Positions 8,502 through 17,404 of a stretch of DNA of 64,000 bases are shown here, in pieces. The stretch comes from Polymorphobacter megasporae (GTDB lineage Bacteria; Pseudomonadota; Alphaproteobacteria; Sphingomonadales; Sphingomonadaceae), in assembly GCF_018982885.2 (NCBI RefSeq), contig NZ_CP081848.1, positions 930,001-994,000 of the forward strand, in the 5' to 3' direction. The position numbers were made by a program, and so were the translations under genes. The notes under the pieces were generated by a model. The model was not told where the DNA came from. It did not search any database and worked only from the letters and a program-made list of their open reading frames with translations. Position 1 is the stretch's first letter. Every line of letters begins with the position of its first letter.

Positions 8502-9671
8502 ATGAAACTACATATGTCGATCTTACTGTTGGCCAGTATTGCGCAACCCGCGCTGGCGAAGCTGGCACCCGAGGCTGTGGCGCTTGTCGATACGGCCGCA
8601 CGGGAATCCGGTCGGCCGGCCTACACCCCCGAGAACGGTGTCAAGTTCACGAAGCAGCAGAACGTCTTCGTGAGGAGCGCGTTGGCGGTCGACTTCACCT
8701 ACCGCGCCGCAAGCGTCACCCTGCCTCTGTTTCGGGGCAAGGCGCCCGACGGGAGCGACGTCTTCTACATAATCACGGACACCTCGGACTTCGAAACGGC
8801 CAAGCGGATGGGCCTCAACTACGCCCCGAAGATGGCCAAGGTCGTGGGAACTCAGGGTGCCCAGACGGTGACGGTCGACAACGGCATCATGACGTTCCGC
8901 GGCAATGTCGACTTCTCGCCGAAATACGAGGTCACACCGGGAGATGCGCCGACCTTCTTCCCGCCGAAGTCGTTCACCCCCGGTGCCAGGGGCGACGCGG
9001 AATGGTCGTCGATGGCGGTCCTGCCCAGTGGCGTCGTGCTCAACGTCCAGATGGTCCAGAACGCGAGCGGAGCGCATGATCGGATGAAGGCGATCGACCT
9101 GAGGAAGCGCACCGTGACGCTGTCGCTTCTGGACGGTGTCCAGAACGGCAAGCAGTACTACTACCATCTCGTCACCGACGTATCGGCGGATTTGCCGTCG
9201 GTGCTCGAAAAGGGCGTCTACACACCCCGATTGGCCATGGTCCCGGCATTCGGTAAATCTGAGCCCGGCGACAACTCGGCTCTCCTGGGCTTCTCGCCTG
9301 TTCTGAACGGCAGTACGCAGAAGGGTTCCGGCCAGGATCAAGGCTTCTCCACTTCGCTCGCGAACATGGGTATCGATCCGATCAACGTGTTTCCGCTGCC
9401 TCCGCACAACGAGGACGCGTCCAAGACGAACAACTACAGTCCGCTATGGGATGCTCACGTCAGCATGTGGACGGAGAAGGCGATCGCCCAGGGCAAGGTG
9501 CATCGGATCTATTCCCTCGATGAACTCAAGGCCCTGATCAAGTCGGGTATGATGACGAGTGCCATGATCAACCCGCCAGGGGCCACGAACGGTTTCGTCG
9601 GCGGTCTCCGCCCGACGAAGGCCATCATCAACTGCCCCGTGATCGCTCAGCCAGACCTGCCGAAGCAATAG
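8502..9671 (+). CDS. Secreted protein of unknown function
   Basis: A 389-residue protein starting at ATG 8502 behind ACAGGAACC. Residues 1-19 (MKLHMSILLLASIAQPALA) form a clear signal peptide with an AxA-type cleavage site, so the product is periplasmic or exported. The mature part has no transmembrane helix. Conserved-looking segments are LPLFRGKAPDGSDVFYIIT, VTPGDAPTFFPPKSFTPGA and LLGFSPVLNGSTQ; I cannot assign a family. The gene lies alone between an AraC gene and the TPP-enzyme operon and ends before a strong hairpin, suggesting an independent transcript. Confidence 0.8.
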   Translation: MKLHMSILLLASIAQPALAKLAPEAVALVDTAARESGRPAYTPENGVKFTKQQNVFVRSALAVDFTYRAASVTLPLFRGKAPDGSDVFYIITDTSDFETAKRMGLNYAPKMAKVVGTQGAQTVTVDNGIMTFRGNVDFSPKYEVTPGDAPTFFPPKSFTPGARGDAEWSSMAVLPSGVVLNVQMVQNASGAHDRMKAIDLRKRTVTLSLLDGVQNGKQYYYHLVTDVSADLPSVLEKGVYTPRLAMVPAFGKSEPGDNSALLGFSPVLNGSTQKGSGQDQGFSTSLANMGIDPINVFPLPPHNEDASKTNNYSPLWDAHVSMWTEKAIAQGKVHRIYSLDELKALIKSGMMTSAMINPPGATNGFVGGLRPTKAIINCPVIAQPDLPKQ

Positions 9672-9719
9672 CGTCGGGAGCTTCGTCGGCCTGCGCGTCA
9701 GATAAGCCAGGCCGGCGAC

Positions 9720-9766
9720 GGACCGCGCACCCCTCCTCCCCTCCCTGACCGGGGGGTGCGCGGTCC
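9720..9766 (+). terminator. Long GC-rich hairpin
   Basis: The arms GGACCGCGCACCCC (9720-9733) and GGGGTGCGCGGTCC (9753-9766) form a perfect 14-bp stem around a 19-nt loop rich in C and T, 48 bp after the stop of the secreted-protein gene and 22 bp before the TPP-enzyme start. It is probably the terminator separating the two transcripts. There is no strong T-run, so a regulatory leader role for the downstream operon is an alternative. Confidence 0.6.
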
Positions 9767-9788
9767 CAATTCATGATGTGAGGTTGCT

Positions 9789-11576
9789 ATGGGCGAAACT
9801 GTCGGAGACTTTGTCATAGAGCGCCTCGGAGAGTGGGGAGTAGATTTGATCTTCGGGTATCCCGGGGATGGCATCAACGGTACATTCGCAGCGCTTCAGC
9901 GCGTCAACTGCCCGATCAAATTCGTGCAGGTCCGGCACGAGGAGATGGCCGCGTTCATGGCCTCGGCCTACGCGAAGTTCACCGGCCGGATGGGTACCTG
10001 CATCTCCACGGGGGGACCCGGAGCGACACACATGATCACGGGTCTATATGACGCCAAGATGGACCACTCGCCGGTCCTTGCCATAACCGGCGGCGCGGCC
10101 CGCGGTGTCCGCGGTGCCGGATACCAACAGGAATTGAACCTTGACCGGATCTTTGCGGACGTCGCGATCTTCGCGCAGGAGGCGTTTGTGGCCGAGCAGG
10201 TCCCGCACCTCCTCGACCGCGCGATCCGTGTCGCGACGGCGTACAAGGGCGTCGGAGTTGTAGTGTTGCCGGCCGACCTTCAGACCGCAGCCTACCGTGA
10301 TCCACCCCGCCAACACGGTTTCACTCGGTCGAGCAGCGGTTACTCGAAACCAAAGGTCGTTCCCTACGATCTGGACCTGCAGCGCGCTGCCGACATCCTG
10401 AACGCGGGCACGAAGGTCGCGATCCTCGTGGGTGCCGGTGCCATTGGGGCTCACGACGTACTTACGGAGGTCGCCGACAAGCTCGGTGCCGGCGTCGCGA
10501 AGGCACTGCTCGGCAAGTCCGCACTCGCGGACGACTTGCCGTTCGTGACGGGCACCATCGGACTGCTCGGCACCAAGCCGTCATCCGACATGATGGAGGC
10601 CTGCGACACGCTGCTCATGATCGGGACGAGCTTCCCCTGGGCCGAGTTCCTTCCCAAGACAGGGCAGGCGCGCAGCGTGCAGATCGACATCTCCGCCCAC
10701 GCGCTCGGCATGCGCTATCCGATCGATGTGCCCCTGCATGGCGACAGCATCGAGACGCTCGAGGCCCTACTGCCGCTGCTGACGCGGAAGGAGGACCGCA
10801 GCTGGCGCCAGGGGGTCGAGAAGAGCGTAGCCGAGTGGTGGGAGCTGATGGACAAGCGCGCCCACGCCAAGGCCACCCCAGTCAATCCGCAGCGTGTGGT
10901 CTGGGAGTTGTCACCACGGCTCGGCGCGGACGCGATCATCACGTCCGATTCCGGCAGCTGCGCCAACTGGTATGCGCGCGACCTGCGGGTCAAACAGGGC
11001 CAGATGATGAGCCTGTCGGGTGGCCTCGCCTCGATGGGTGCGGCGGTACCCTACGCGATCGCGGCCAAGTTCGCGCACCCCGACCGACCGGTCGTCGCGC
11101 TTGTCGGCGACGGCGCCATGCAGATGAACAATATGGCCGAGCTGATCACCGTCCAGAAGTACTGGCGGGAATGGACTACGCCGACGTGGATTTGCTGCGT
11201 CTTCAACAACGAGGATCTGAACCAGGTGACCTGGGAGCAGCGGGTGATGCTCGGCAGTCCAAGATTCGATGCGACCCAGCTCATCCCCAACGTCCCCTAT
11301 GCAAAATTCGCGGCGTCCATCGGCCTGAACGCGATCTACGTCGACAACCCCGAGATGCTCGGCGCCGCCTGGGACGAGGCTCTGGCGTGCGACCGGCCTA
11401 CCGTCATCGAGGTCAAGACCGATCCCGAGGTGCCGCCGCTGCCGCCGCACATCAGTTTCGACCAGGCGCGCACTTTTATGAGCACCGTGCTCCAAGGCGA
11501 CAGCGGCGGGGCGCATCTCGTGGTTGAGTCGGCTCGGCAGGTCCTTGCCGGTCTCCTACCGGGGGATCGACGCTGA
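9789..11576 (+). CDS. Thiamine-pyrophosphate-dependent enzyme (acetolactate synthase/pyruvate oxidase-like)
   Basis: A 595-residue three-domain TPP enzyme. The N-terminal PYR domain has FGYPGDGINGT and the catalytic Glu in RHEEMAAFMASAYAKFTG. A central nucleotide-binding-like domain lies around residues 200-330. The C-terminal PP domain has the TPP/Mg motif VGDGAMQMNNMAEL...FNNEDLN. It resembles the YdaP/PoxB branch of thiamine-dependent oxidases rather than a biosynthetic acetolactate synthase, since no small subunit gene is present. It is the first gene of a five-gene operon also carrying an FMN 2-hydroxy-acid dehydrogenase, which suggests 2-keto/2-hydroxy acid metabolism (inference). Substrate unknown. 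Confidence 0.88.
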   Translation: MGETVGDFVIERLGEWGVDLIFGYPGDGINGTFAALQRVNCPIKFVQVRHEEMAAFMASAYAKFTGRMGTCISTGGPGATHMITGLYDAKMDHSPVLAITGGAARGVRGAGYQQELNLDRIFADVAIFAQEAFVAEQVPHLLDRAIRVATAYKGVGVVVLPADLQTAAYRDPPRQHGFTRSSSGYSKPKVVPYDLDLQRAADILNAGTKVAILVGAGAIGAHDVLTEVADKLGAGVAKALLGKSALADDLPFVTGTIGLLGTKPSSDMMEACDTLLMIGTSFPWAEFLPKTGQARSVQIDISAHALGMRYPIDVPLHGDSIETLEALLPLLTRKEDRSWRQGVEKSVAEWWELMDKRAHAKATPVNPQRVVWELSPRLGADAIITSDSGSCANWYARDLRVKQGQMMSLSGGLASMGAAVPYAIAAKFAHPDRPVVALVGDGAMQMNNMAELITVQKYWREWTTPTWICCVFNNEDLNQVTWEQRVMLGSPRFDATQLIPNVPYAKFAASIGLNAIYVDNPEMLGAAWDEALACDRPTVIEVKTDPEVPPLPPHISFDQARTFMSTVLQGDSGGAHLVVESARQVLAGLLPGDRR

Positions 11577-12304
11577 GCGCGCCCGTACCCCAGCTCGTCT
11601 TCGGCCACTACTTCGGCGGCTCGGATCGTTCTTGGGCGCCGATGCTGCGCGAACTCGGGGAGCGACCGGTAGCCGCTCCGTTGCTGGCAGGCTTTGGCGG
11701 AACTCCGGCCGCGGTAGGCGGTCCCAGCCTTGACGGTTATGCCCGGCAGCTTGCGGCGGCAGCGCGCGGGCCCTGGATCGCAGTCGGCCATTCGATGGGG
11801 GCCAAGGTGGCGCTGGAGTCCGCGGTGTGCGGCGCACCAGGCCTGCTGGGCTTGATCCTGATCAGCCCGTCTCCGCCCACTCCCGAGCCGATCTCCGACG
11901 AGGCGCGTCGCAAGGCGCTCGCGGCTTGGGGCAACCGCGCCGCAGCGACGGTCAATCTGACGGCCATCACCGGCGGTGCGGTTTCTGCCGAAGTGCTGGC
12001 GCAATGCGTAGAAGACGAACTTAGCGTGGACGAGGTCACATGGCGCTGGTGGTACACGACCGGTAGCCTCGTCGACATCTCGGCAGCCGCGTCAAAGGTG
12101 AATCTGCCCGTGCTTGTGCTGACTGGCGACAACGACAAGGTGCTCGGTCTCGAAGTCGCCGTGGGCGTCACTCGACACTTCGCCAACGCAGCACTCGACA
12201 TCATTCCCGGTGGCGGGCACCTGGTACCACTCGAGCAGCCTGGAGTGGTCGCCGGGCATATCCGCGAGTTCGCCTCGAGGCTTGCTGAACTGTCTGCGGC
12301 GTGA
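11573..12304 (+). CDS. Alpha/beta hydrolase with probable CTG start
   Basis: Alpha/beta hydrolase of about 243 residues. The nucleophile elbow is GHSMGAK, the acid is in LTGDNDKVLG and the catalytic His is in GGGHLVPLEQP. The first ATG in frame (11642) would remove the N-terminal strand and oxyanion loop PQLVFGHYFGGSDRSW, which the fold needs. No ATG, GTG or TTG precedes it in frame, but CTG 11573 overlaps the upstream TGA as CTGA. The three following junctions of this operon are also 4-bp NTGA overlaps, so CTG initiation is the best reading. Substrate unknown. Confidence 0.85.
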   Translation: MSAPVPQLVFGHYFGGSDRSWAPMLRELGERPVAAPLLAGFGGTPAAVGGPSLDGYARQLAAAARGPWIAVGHSMGAKVALESAVCGAPGLLGLILISPSPPTPEPISDEARRKALAAWGNRAAATVNLTAITGGAVSAEVLAQCVEDELSVDEVTWRWWYTTGSLVDISAAASKVNLPVLVLTGDNDKVLGLEVAVGVTRHFANAALDIIPGGGHLVPLEQPGVVAGHIREFASRLAELSAA

Positions 12305-13443
12305 AGATCAACCTCGAGGATTTCAGGCGCATCGCCCGCCGCAAGCTGCCCCGCGCGGTGTTCGAATACATCGACGGCGGATCGTACAGCGAAATCACGC
12401 TCGGCCGCAATCGCACCGACCTCGATGCGCTGGCGATCCACGGCAGTGTAATGCGCGATGTGTCCGCGCTTTCGATCGGGACGACGCTTGCGGGCGACCC
12501 GGCGTCGATGCCGTTCGCGCTGGCACCCGTCGGGATGGCCGGACTCGCCTGGCCTGACGGCGAGATCGGCGCGGCGCGCGCCGCGGAGGCGTTCGGGGTT
12601 CCATTCTGTCTGTCCACCTTCTCCATCGCTTCGATCGAAGACGTGGCGGGAGCAGTGGGACGCCCGTTCTGGTCGCAGCTCTACATGATGAAGCAGCAGA
12701 GCGTGAATGAAAGCCTGATCTCCCGGGCCCTCGATGCAGGTTGCTCGGCGCTGGTGATGACACTCGACGTCCACGTCCATAGCCAGCGATGGGCCGACAA
12801 CCGCAATGGGCTGACCTCGCCGGTCCGGGTCACCCCGTCCGGCCTGCTGGACATGGCGATGAATCTGCCTTGGCTTCTGCGTATGGCCGGTAGCCGCCGG
12901 TGGACGTTTGCGACCATGCAAGCCGAGCATCCCCAAGCGGCGAACGTGTTCGAACTTGCGGCGTGGGTGAACGCGAACCTCAATCCGTCGATCAACGCGG
13001 ACGTCGTGCGTTGGGTTCGTGCCAGATGGCCGCGCAAACTCGTGCTGAAGGGCGTGATGGGTGTCGCCGATGCCAAGCTCGCAGTCGACCTCGGAGCCGA
13101 TGCGATCATCGTGTCCAACCACGGTGGTCGACAACTCGACAGCGCGCCATCCTCCATCTCGATGCTACCTGCGATCGTCACGGCGGTCGGCGACGATGTC
13201 GAAGTGCTTTGGGACGGTGGCGTTCGCACCGGTTTCGATATCGTCAAGGCGATGGGCCTAGGTGCTCATGGCTGCCTGGGCGGACGCTCCTGGGCCTATG
13301 CGGTCGCGGCCGATGGCGGACGAGGAGTGAGCGATATGCTTAGTTTGATGCGCCAGGAACTGCTCGACTGCATGGCGCTGTCCGGGGTCACCGACATCCG
13401 TGCGTTGCCCGACGGGCTGGTGACAGGTCAACAAACCCGATGA
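12301..13443 (+). CDS. FMN-dependent alpha-hydroxy-acid dehydrogenase
   Basis: A 380-residue TIM-barrel flavoprotein of the lactate/glycolate/mandelate dehydrogenase family. It shows the N-terminal ARRKLPRAVFEYIDGGS, the FMN/substrate lysine in RKLVLKGVM, the active-site SNHGGRQLD with catalytic His and Arg, and the phosphate-binding DGGVRTGFDIVKAM...GRSWAYA. It oxidises 2-hydroxy acids to 2-keto acids, transferring electrons to quinone or oxygen. GTG 12301 overlaps the previous stop (GTGA). In this operon it could feed the TPP-dependent 2-keto-acid enzyme (inference). The length is normal for the family. Confidence 0.92.
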   Translation: MKINLEDFRRIARRKLPRAVFEYIDGGSYSEITLGRNRTDLDALAIHGSVMRDVSALSIGTTLAGDPASMPFALAPVGMAGLAWPDGEIGAARAAEAFGVPFCLSTFSIASIEDVAGAVGRPFWSQLYMMKQQSVNESLISRALDAGCSALVMTLDVHVHSQRWADNRNGLTSPVRVTPSGLLDMAMNLPWLLRMAGSRRWTFATMQAEHPQAANVFELAAWVNANLNPSINADVVRWVRARWPRKLVLKGVMGVADAKLAVDLGADAIIVSNHGGRQLDSAPSSISMLPAIVTAVGDDVEVLWDGGVRTGFDIVKAMGLGAHGCLGGRSWAYAVAADGGRGVSDMLSLMRQELLDCMALSGVTDIRALPDGLVTGQQTR

Positions 13444-14486
13444 GCCGGATCGAAGCCACCATCTACGCGGTTACGGACACGCCGCTAGGAAACGGCGCCT
13501 TCACGGCCGACGGGCGACTGGTGGTCAGTCATCACCCGATGTACGCGACCCGCCATCGCGTGTCGGTGTTCCTGCCGGACGGCTCTCTCGCCCCCTTCCC
13601 GAACGTCGAATGGAACACGCCGAACGACGACCCGATGACCTGGCTCGACGCCGTCCTCGGCCTGCACGACGACGCGGAAGGGCGGATATGGCTCGCCGAC
13701 ATGGGGACGCGGTCGAACATCCAGCCCAAGCTCGTCGTCTGGGACACCCGTCGCGACGCGCTGTGGAAGGTTATCCCGCTCCCACTCGCTGCGCTGACTC
13801 CGTTCTCGGAGCCGAACGACTTCGTCGTCGATGGGCCCCGCGGTAAAGTCTACATCGCCGACGAAGGTGCTGGCGGCGGTGGTGATGGTTCCCGCGCCGC
13901 CTTGATAGTCGTCGACATCGAGAGCGGGGCTGCGGTCCGGCGTCTCGAGGGGCACGAAGGCATCCTGGCCTCGCACGAGCCGCTCCTGATCGACGGCCTC
14001 AAAGTCGAACGAAACCGTCCAGACGGCTCTCGCGAACCGATCTTCGTCGGCGTGGACGGCATCGTCATGGACCGTTCCGGTGATTGGCTGTACCTCTCGC
14101 CGCTGAACGGCAGGACGCTTTGGCGACTGCGCGTCCGTGACCTGCTCGATACCGCGCTTGATGATGTCATGCTGGCGGCGCGCCTCGAGCGCTATGCCGA
14201 CAAGCCGAATTCAGGTGGCATGTGCATGGACCGGAATGGTGACATCTACCTGACCGCCATCGAGAGCAGCGCGGTGGGGCGCATCAGGGCCCGGGACCGC
14301 AGCTACGACGAGATCGTCGCGCGGCCCGACATGTTCTGGCCCGATGGTATCATGGAAGGGCCCGACGGGGCATTCTACGTGGTCTGCACCCAACTCCCAC
14401 GTTCTCCGACTTTGGCTCGACCTGGGGATCAGCCGGAACTGCCCTTCAAGGTCTTCCGCTTCGAAACCGGAGTGTCGCGGATATGA
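13440..14486 (+). CDS. Major royal jelly/yellow-like or SMP-30-like beta-propeller protein
   Basis: A 348-residue protein whose repeats fit a six-bladed beta propeller of the yellow/MRJP family. Diagnostic pieces are WLDAVLGLHDDAEGRIWLADMG, PNDFVVDGPRGKVYIADE, VGVDGIVMDRSGDWLYLSPLNGRTLWR and the late GMCMDRNGDIYLTAIE. Bacterial members are often periplasmic, but no signal peptide is visible here. ATG 13440 overlaps the previous stop. A gluconolactonase-type or ligand-binding role is possible; the substrate cannot be read from sequence. Confidence 0.8.
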   Translation: MSRIEATIYAVTDTPLGNGAFTADGRLVVSHHPMYATRHRVSVFLPDGSLAPFPNVEWNTPNDDPMTWLDAVLGLHDDAEGRIWLADMGTRSNIQPKLVVWDTRRDALWKVIPLPLAALTPFSEPNDFVVDGPRGKVYIADEGAGGGGDGSRAALIVVDIESGAAVRRLEGHEGILASHEPLLIDGLKVERNRPDGSREPIFVGVDGIVMDRSGDWLYLSPLNGRTLWRLRVRDLLDTALDDVMLAARLERYADKPNSGGMCMDRNGDIYLTAIESSAVGRIRARDRSYDEIVARPDMFWPDGIMEGPDGAFYVVCTQLPRSPTLARPGDQPELPFKVFRFETGVSRI

Positions 14487-14941
14487 GCGAGCTTGGCCGC
14501 GGCATCGTCGCCGGCGTACTGGCGGCTTCGGTCACCAGCCTGTTCCAAAGCACCTGGACCGCGGCGCAGGTGCGACCCATTGATAAGCCAGCCGTCCCAC
14601 CACCGCCGACCGAAATCGTAGCGGATCGGGCCGCCCAGTTGTTCACCGGGAACGCATGGCCATCGAGTACGCGGGCGTTCGCCGGCGAGGCTGTGCACTA
14701 CGCCACAGGAGCGGCGATGGGCGCGGCCTATGTTCTAGGCGGCTCGCGCTGGCAGCGCGGTCGCGGTGTCGCCTATGGCCTCGGCTGCTGGGCAGTCGTC
14801 GAGGAACTCGGTCTCACCCTCGCTCGAATACGTCCCGCTCCGTGGCGTGTCGAACCGGCCGAACACGTCTTCGCAGCGACGTCGCACATCGTCTTCGGCC
14901 TTGCGCTCGATAGTTTCTTGCGCCTCGCCAAAATCGAATAG
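14483..14941 (+). CDS. YagU-like (DUF1440) membrane protein
   Basis: A 152-residue protein with hydrophobic segments near residues 6-22, 66-82 (HYATGAAMGAAYVL) and 94-113 (GVAYGLGCWAVVEELGLTLA), consistent with an inner-membrane YagU/DUF1440-type protein. ATG 14483 overlaps the preceding stop by 4 bp, and the gene closes the five-gene operon. YagU of E. coli has been linked to acid resistance; the role here is unknown. Its end lies only 53 bp from the start of the defence island. Confidence 0.7.
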   Translation: MSELGRGIVAGVLAASVTSLFQSTWTAAQVRPIDKPAVPPPPTEIVADRAAQLFTGNAWPSSTRAFAGEAVHYATGAAMGAAYVLGGSRWQRGRGVAYGLGCWAVVEELGLTLARIRPAPWRVEPAEHVFAATSHIVFGLALDSFLRLAKIE

Positions 14942-15529
14942 CCGCCGATCCCTGTTTCCACTATGTACCGCGCAATATCATTCAGGGAAATATCGTGAAG
15001 CTGGTTGGATCGTTTGCTGATTTCCTACGCGATACTGTGAATTTGAACCAGACGAGGATCGACGTTTTAGAAAGTAGTGTCGAGTCCATCAAGGATTTCA
15101 TCAAGGATTCGGATTGGACGCCGAGAGTTTGGAAATTTGTCGAACAGGGATCATGGGCTCACGATACGATCATCAAACCCGTTGAGGGAAGTGAGTTCGA
15201 CGCTGATCTTCTGGTAATCATTGATCCAGTCGAAGGATGGAGTGCTAGTGACTATGTGAAATCTCTGGGTGATGCATTTTTAGCTAGCGGACTTTACAAG
15301 AATAAAGTTGCCGTGTGGGAATACTGCGTAACTATCACATACGCCGGATCTCGGAAGATTGACATAGCGCCGTGCGTGCGTGGCCGCCTGAACGCTGGCG
15401 AACTCGAAGTCTGCAACGCGGACACGGAGAAGTTTGAGCGAAGCGAGCCGGTGCTGTACACCGACTGGGTCAAGGAGAAGAATGGGTATTCCGGCTCGAA
15501 CTCATTCCGCAAGGTAACGAGATTGCTTA

Positions 15530-16460
15530 GAGCCTGAACGAAAAGTAGTTGAGCGATACCAGTAGGTTGTGATTCACCGTCGTTGTCGAGACGATAGGAG
15601 AAGAACTTGCCTTGGACTGATACCGCTCGCCGTCAGCATATGCGCAAGGGGGGGCGCTATCCAAGCGATTTACGGGATGCGGAATGGGCGTTGATCGAGC
15701 CGCTGTTTCCGGCAGCCCGCAGCGGCGGGCGTCGTCGCACGACCTGCCTTCGGGCGGTGATGGATGCGATCATGTATATTGCGTCGAGCGGTTGCGCCTG
15801 GCGGATGCTGCCCAAATGCTTTCCGGCGACGTCGACAGTGCGCGGCTATTTCTACAGCTGGCGGGATAGTGGGCTGCTGACGACAATCAACCACTTGCTG
15901 GTAATGGCAGCACGCGAACAGGCCGGCCGCGAGGCCTCACCCAGTGCTGGCGTTATCGACAGCCAATCGGTCAAAACAACGGAAAGCGGCGGAATTTGCG
16001 GCTATGACGCCGGCAAGAAGGTGAAGGGCCGCAAACGCCATATCATCACCGATACCTGCGGCTTTCTGGTGTTTATCCTGGTCCATGCCGCCGACATTCA
16101 GGACCGCGACGGCGCTGTCGATGTCCTCAAAGCCATCCGTTTCCGTTTCCCGTTCCTGCGCCATGTGTTTGCCGATGGTGGCTATGCCGGTGACAAACTC
16201 AAGGCCGCGCTTGAAGGCCATGGCAGCTGGACCCTCGAAATCATCAAGCGCTCCGATACCGCCAAGGGCTTTGTGCTTTTGCCCCGCCGTTGGGTTGTCG
16301 AGCGGACCTTCGCGTGGCTGGGCCGCTGCCGACGTCTCGCCAAAGACTGGGAGCGATCCATCGAAAGCGCCACGGCATGGGCAACCATCGCCAGCATCCG
16401 AATGCTCACACGCAGAATCGCAAGGCTCTCAACTCATTGATGTACTTTTGAATCGGGCTC
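15530..16460 (+). mobile_element. IS5-family insertion sequence, 931 bp, complete
   Basis: The element has imperfect terminal inverted repeats: the left end begins GAGCCTGAACGAAAAGTAG at 15530, and the complement of the right end begins GAGCCCGATTCAAAAGTAC, ending at 16460. A 3-bp direct repeat TTA flanks it at 15527-15529 and 16461-16463, the duplication size known for several IS5 subgroups. It carries one transposase gene spanning nearly its whole length. No decay is visible in either end or in the gene, pointing to a recent insertion. Confidence 0.92.
15607..16440 (+). CDS. IS5-family DDE transposase
   Basis: A 277-residue single-frame transposase starting at TTG 15607. It has the N-terminal YPSDLRDAEWALIEPLFP block and the DDE catalytic residues in VIDSQSVKTTE (first Asp), VFADGGYAGD (second Asp) and VVERTFAWLGRCRRLAKDWE (Glu). 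Length and motifs are those of an intact one-ORF IS5-type enzyme. It ends 20 bp before the right terminus of the element. Confidence 0.95.
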   Translation: MPWTDTARRQHMRKGGRYPSDLRDAEWALIEPLFPAARSGGRRRTTCLRAVMDAIMYIASSGCAWRMLPKCFPATSTVRGYFYSWRDSGLLTTINHLLVMAAREQAGREASPSAGVIDSQSVKTTESGGICGYDAGKKVKGRKRHIITDTCGFLVFILVHAADIQDRDGAVDVLKAIRFRFPFLRHVFADGGYAGDKLKAALEGHGSWTLEIIKRSDTAKGFVLLPRRWVVERTFAWLGRCRRLAKDWERSIESATAWATIASIRMLTRRIARLSTH

Positions 16461-17404
16461 TTAAGTATCTTCGTGATATCCAGCATGACTTTAATGTTTC
16501 ATCCATTTTGCTGACAACGATGTTGGGCGAGCGCATCGAATGGAGTGATGAAGGCGCGACCGCCTTTGCAGATGTGCCTACAACTCTCAAGACTCTAATC
16601 AGTCGTCTTGATGACTGGATGTCGGCGAGACGACTTAAACCCGAAGTGCGCAATCCTCATTTACGGCACGAAGATTTTTCATCTTCGATGACGCAGGACG
16701 AATATACCGAATTGCGAGCGGTCATCAGCAATATCCGACAAGACGTTGATGCCGCTTATTCGACCAAAGGTCGTTTTGCCAGCATATCAGCTTGGCAGGA
16801 GGTTTTCGGTGTCGAATTCGCTAAGGGCGCCGCGATTCTCGCCAAGAGTTACTTGTCCGAGGAGGCGCGCTCCGATGTGGACGAGGATGAAGCGGCTCTC
16901 TTGGGGGGCGTGCTTGATGCTGGTCATGCACACGGCGATGCAATCGTTGACAGGATCAGTCGCTACGGGCGCTGGCTATGGAGCCCTTCGCTCGACCGCC
17001 CGGCGCACATGCGACCACCGGTTTGGGCTCGAGCCGATATCGTCAGCGACAGAGTCTACGTAACCGCGAAATGGAGCGCCGCACGACATGACCCCATGCG
17101 CAGAGAAATCGCCGATTTCGAGAAACTGCCACCACAAGGCGGCATCTGGTTCGACCTAAAGGTGAACGACGGAATTGTTCTCCCAGATGGTTACTTTGTT
17201 CGGTATCGCGTGACCAACACTGGTCGCGTCGCGCTGGCTTTGGGCAAAGGGCGCGGAGGGTTCGAAGAGCCTCAGGAGGGAACCCAGCGCTGGGAGGTGC
17301 TAGAGTTTCACGGAGTCCACTTGGTCGAGGCATTCGTCATCCGCAGACACGACAGCAAATTGGTAGGCCAGAGTTCGCCATTTCACGTCATGATCGACTA
17401 GGAT

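Larger units (their letters stand above)
14995..17401 (+). pseudogene. CBASS CD-NTase (SMODS nucleotidyltransferase + AGS-C sensor), split by an IS
   Basis: From GTG 14995 (after CAGGGAAA) the protein has the cGAS/DncV-like active site: GS at residues 52-53, D69 and D71 in FDADLL, and D123 in KIDIAPC. An IS5-family element (15530-16460) interrupts it after Leu178, so the 5' part ends RLLRA at 15537. The 3' part (from 16464) continues exactly in frame with KYLRDIQHDFNVSSILLTTMLG, a helical domain, then a C-terminal region (about 16950-17400, WARADIVSDRVYVTAKW...GYFVRYRVTNTG) resembling the AGS-C sensor domain. Removing the IS plus one TTA gives 490 codons without error. The intact enzyme would make a cyclic nucleotide signal on phage infection. 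As it stands it is almost certainly inactive. Confidence 0.9.

Noticed and set aside
9789-11576. Biosynthetic acetolactate synthase (ilvB)
   Set aside because: No regulatory small subunit or branched-chain genes nearby, and the operon partners point to 2-hydroxy/2-keto acid oxidation.
11737-13134. Minus-strand frame of 465 codons
   Set aside because: Antisense shadow of the hydrolase and FMN dehydrogenase genes, which are well supported.
16085-17401. Long plus-strand frame of 438 codons
   Set aside because: It starts inside the transposase in another frame and runs through the IS end into the CD-NTase 3' part. It is an artefact of the insertion, not a gene.
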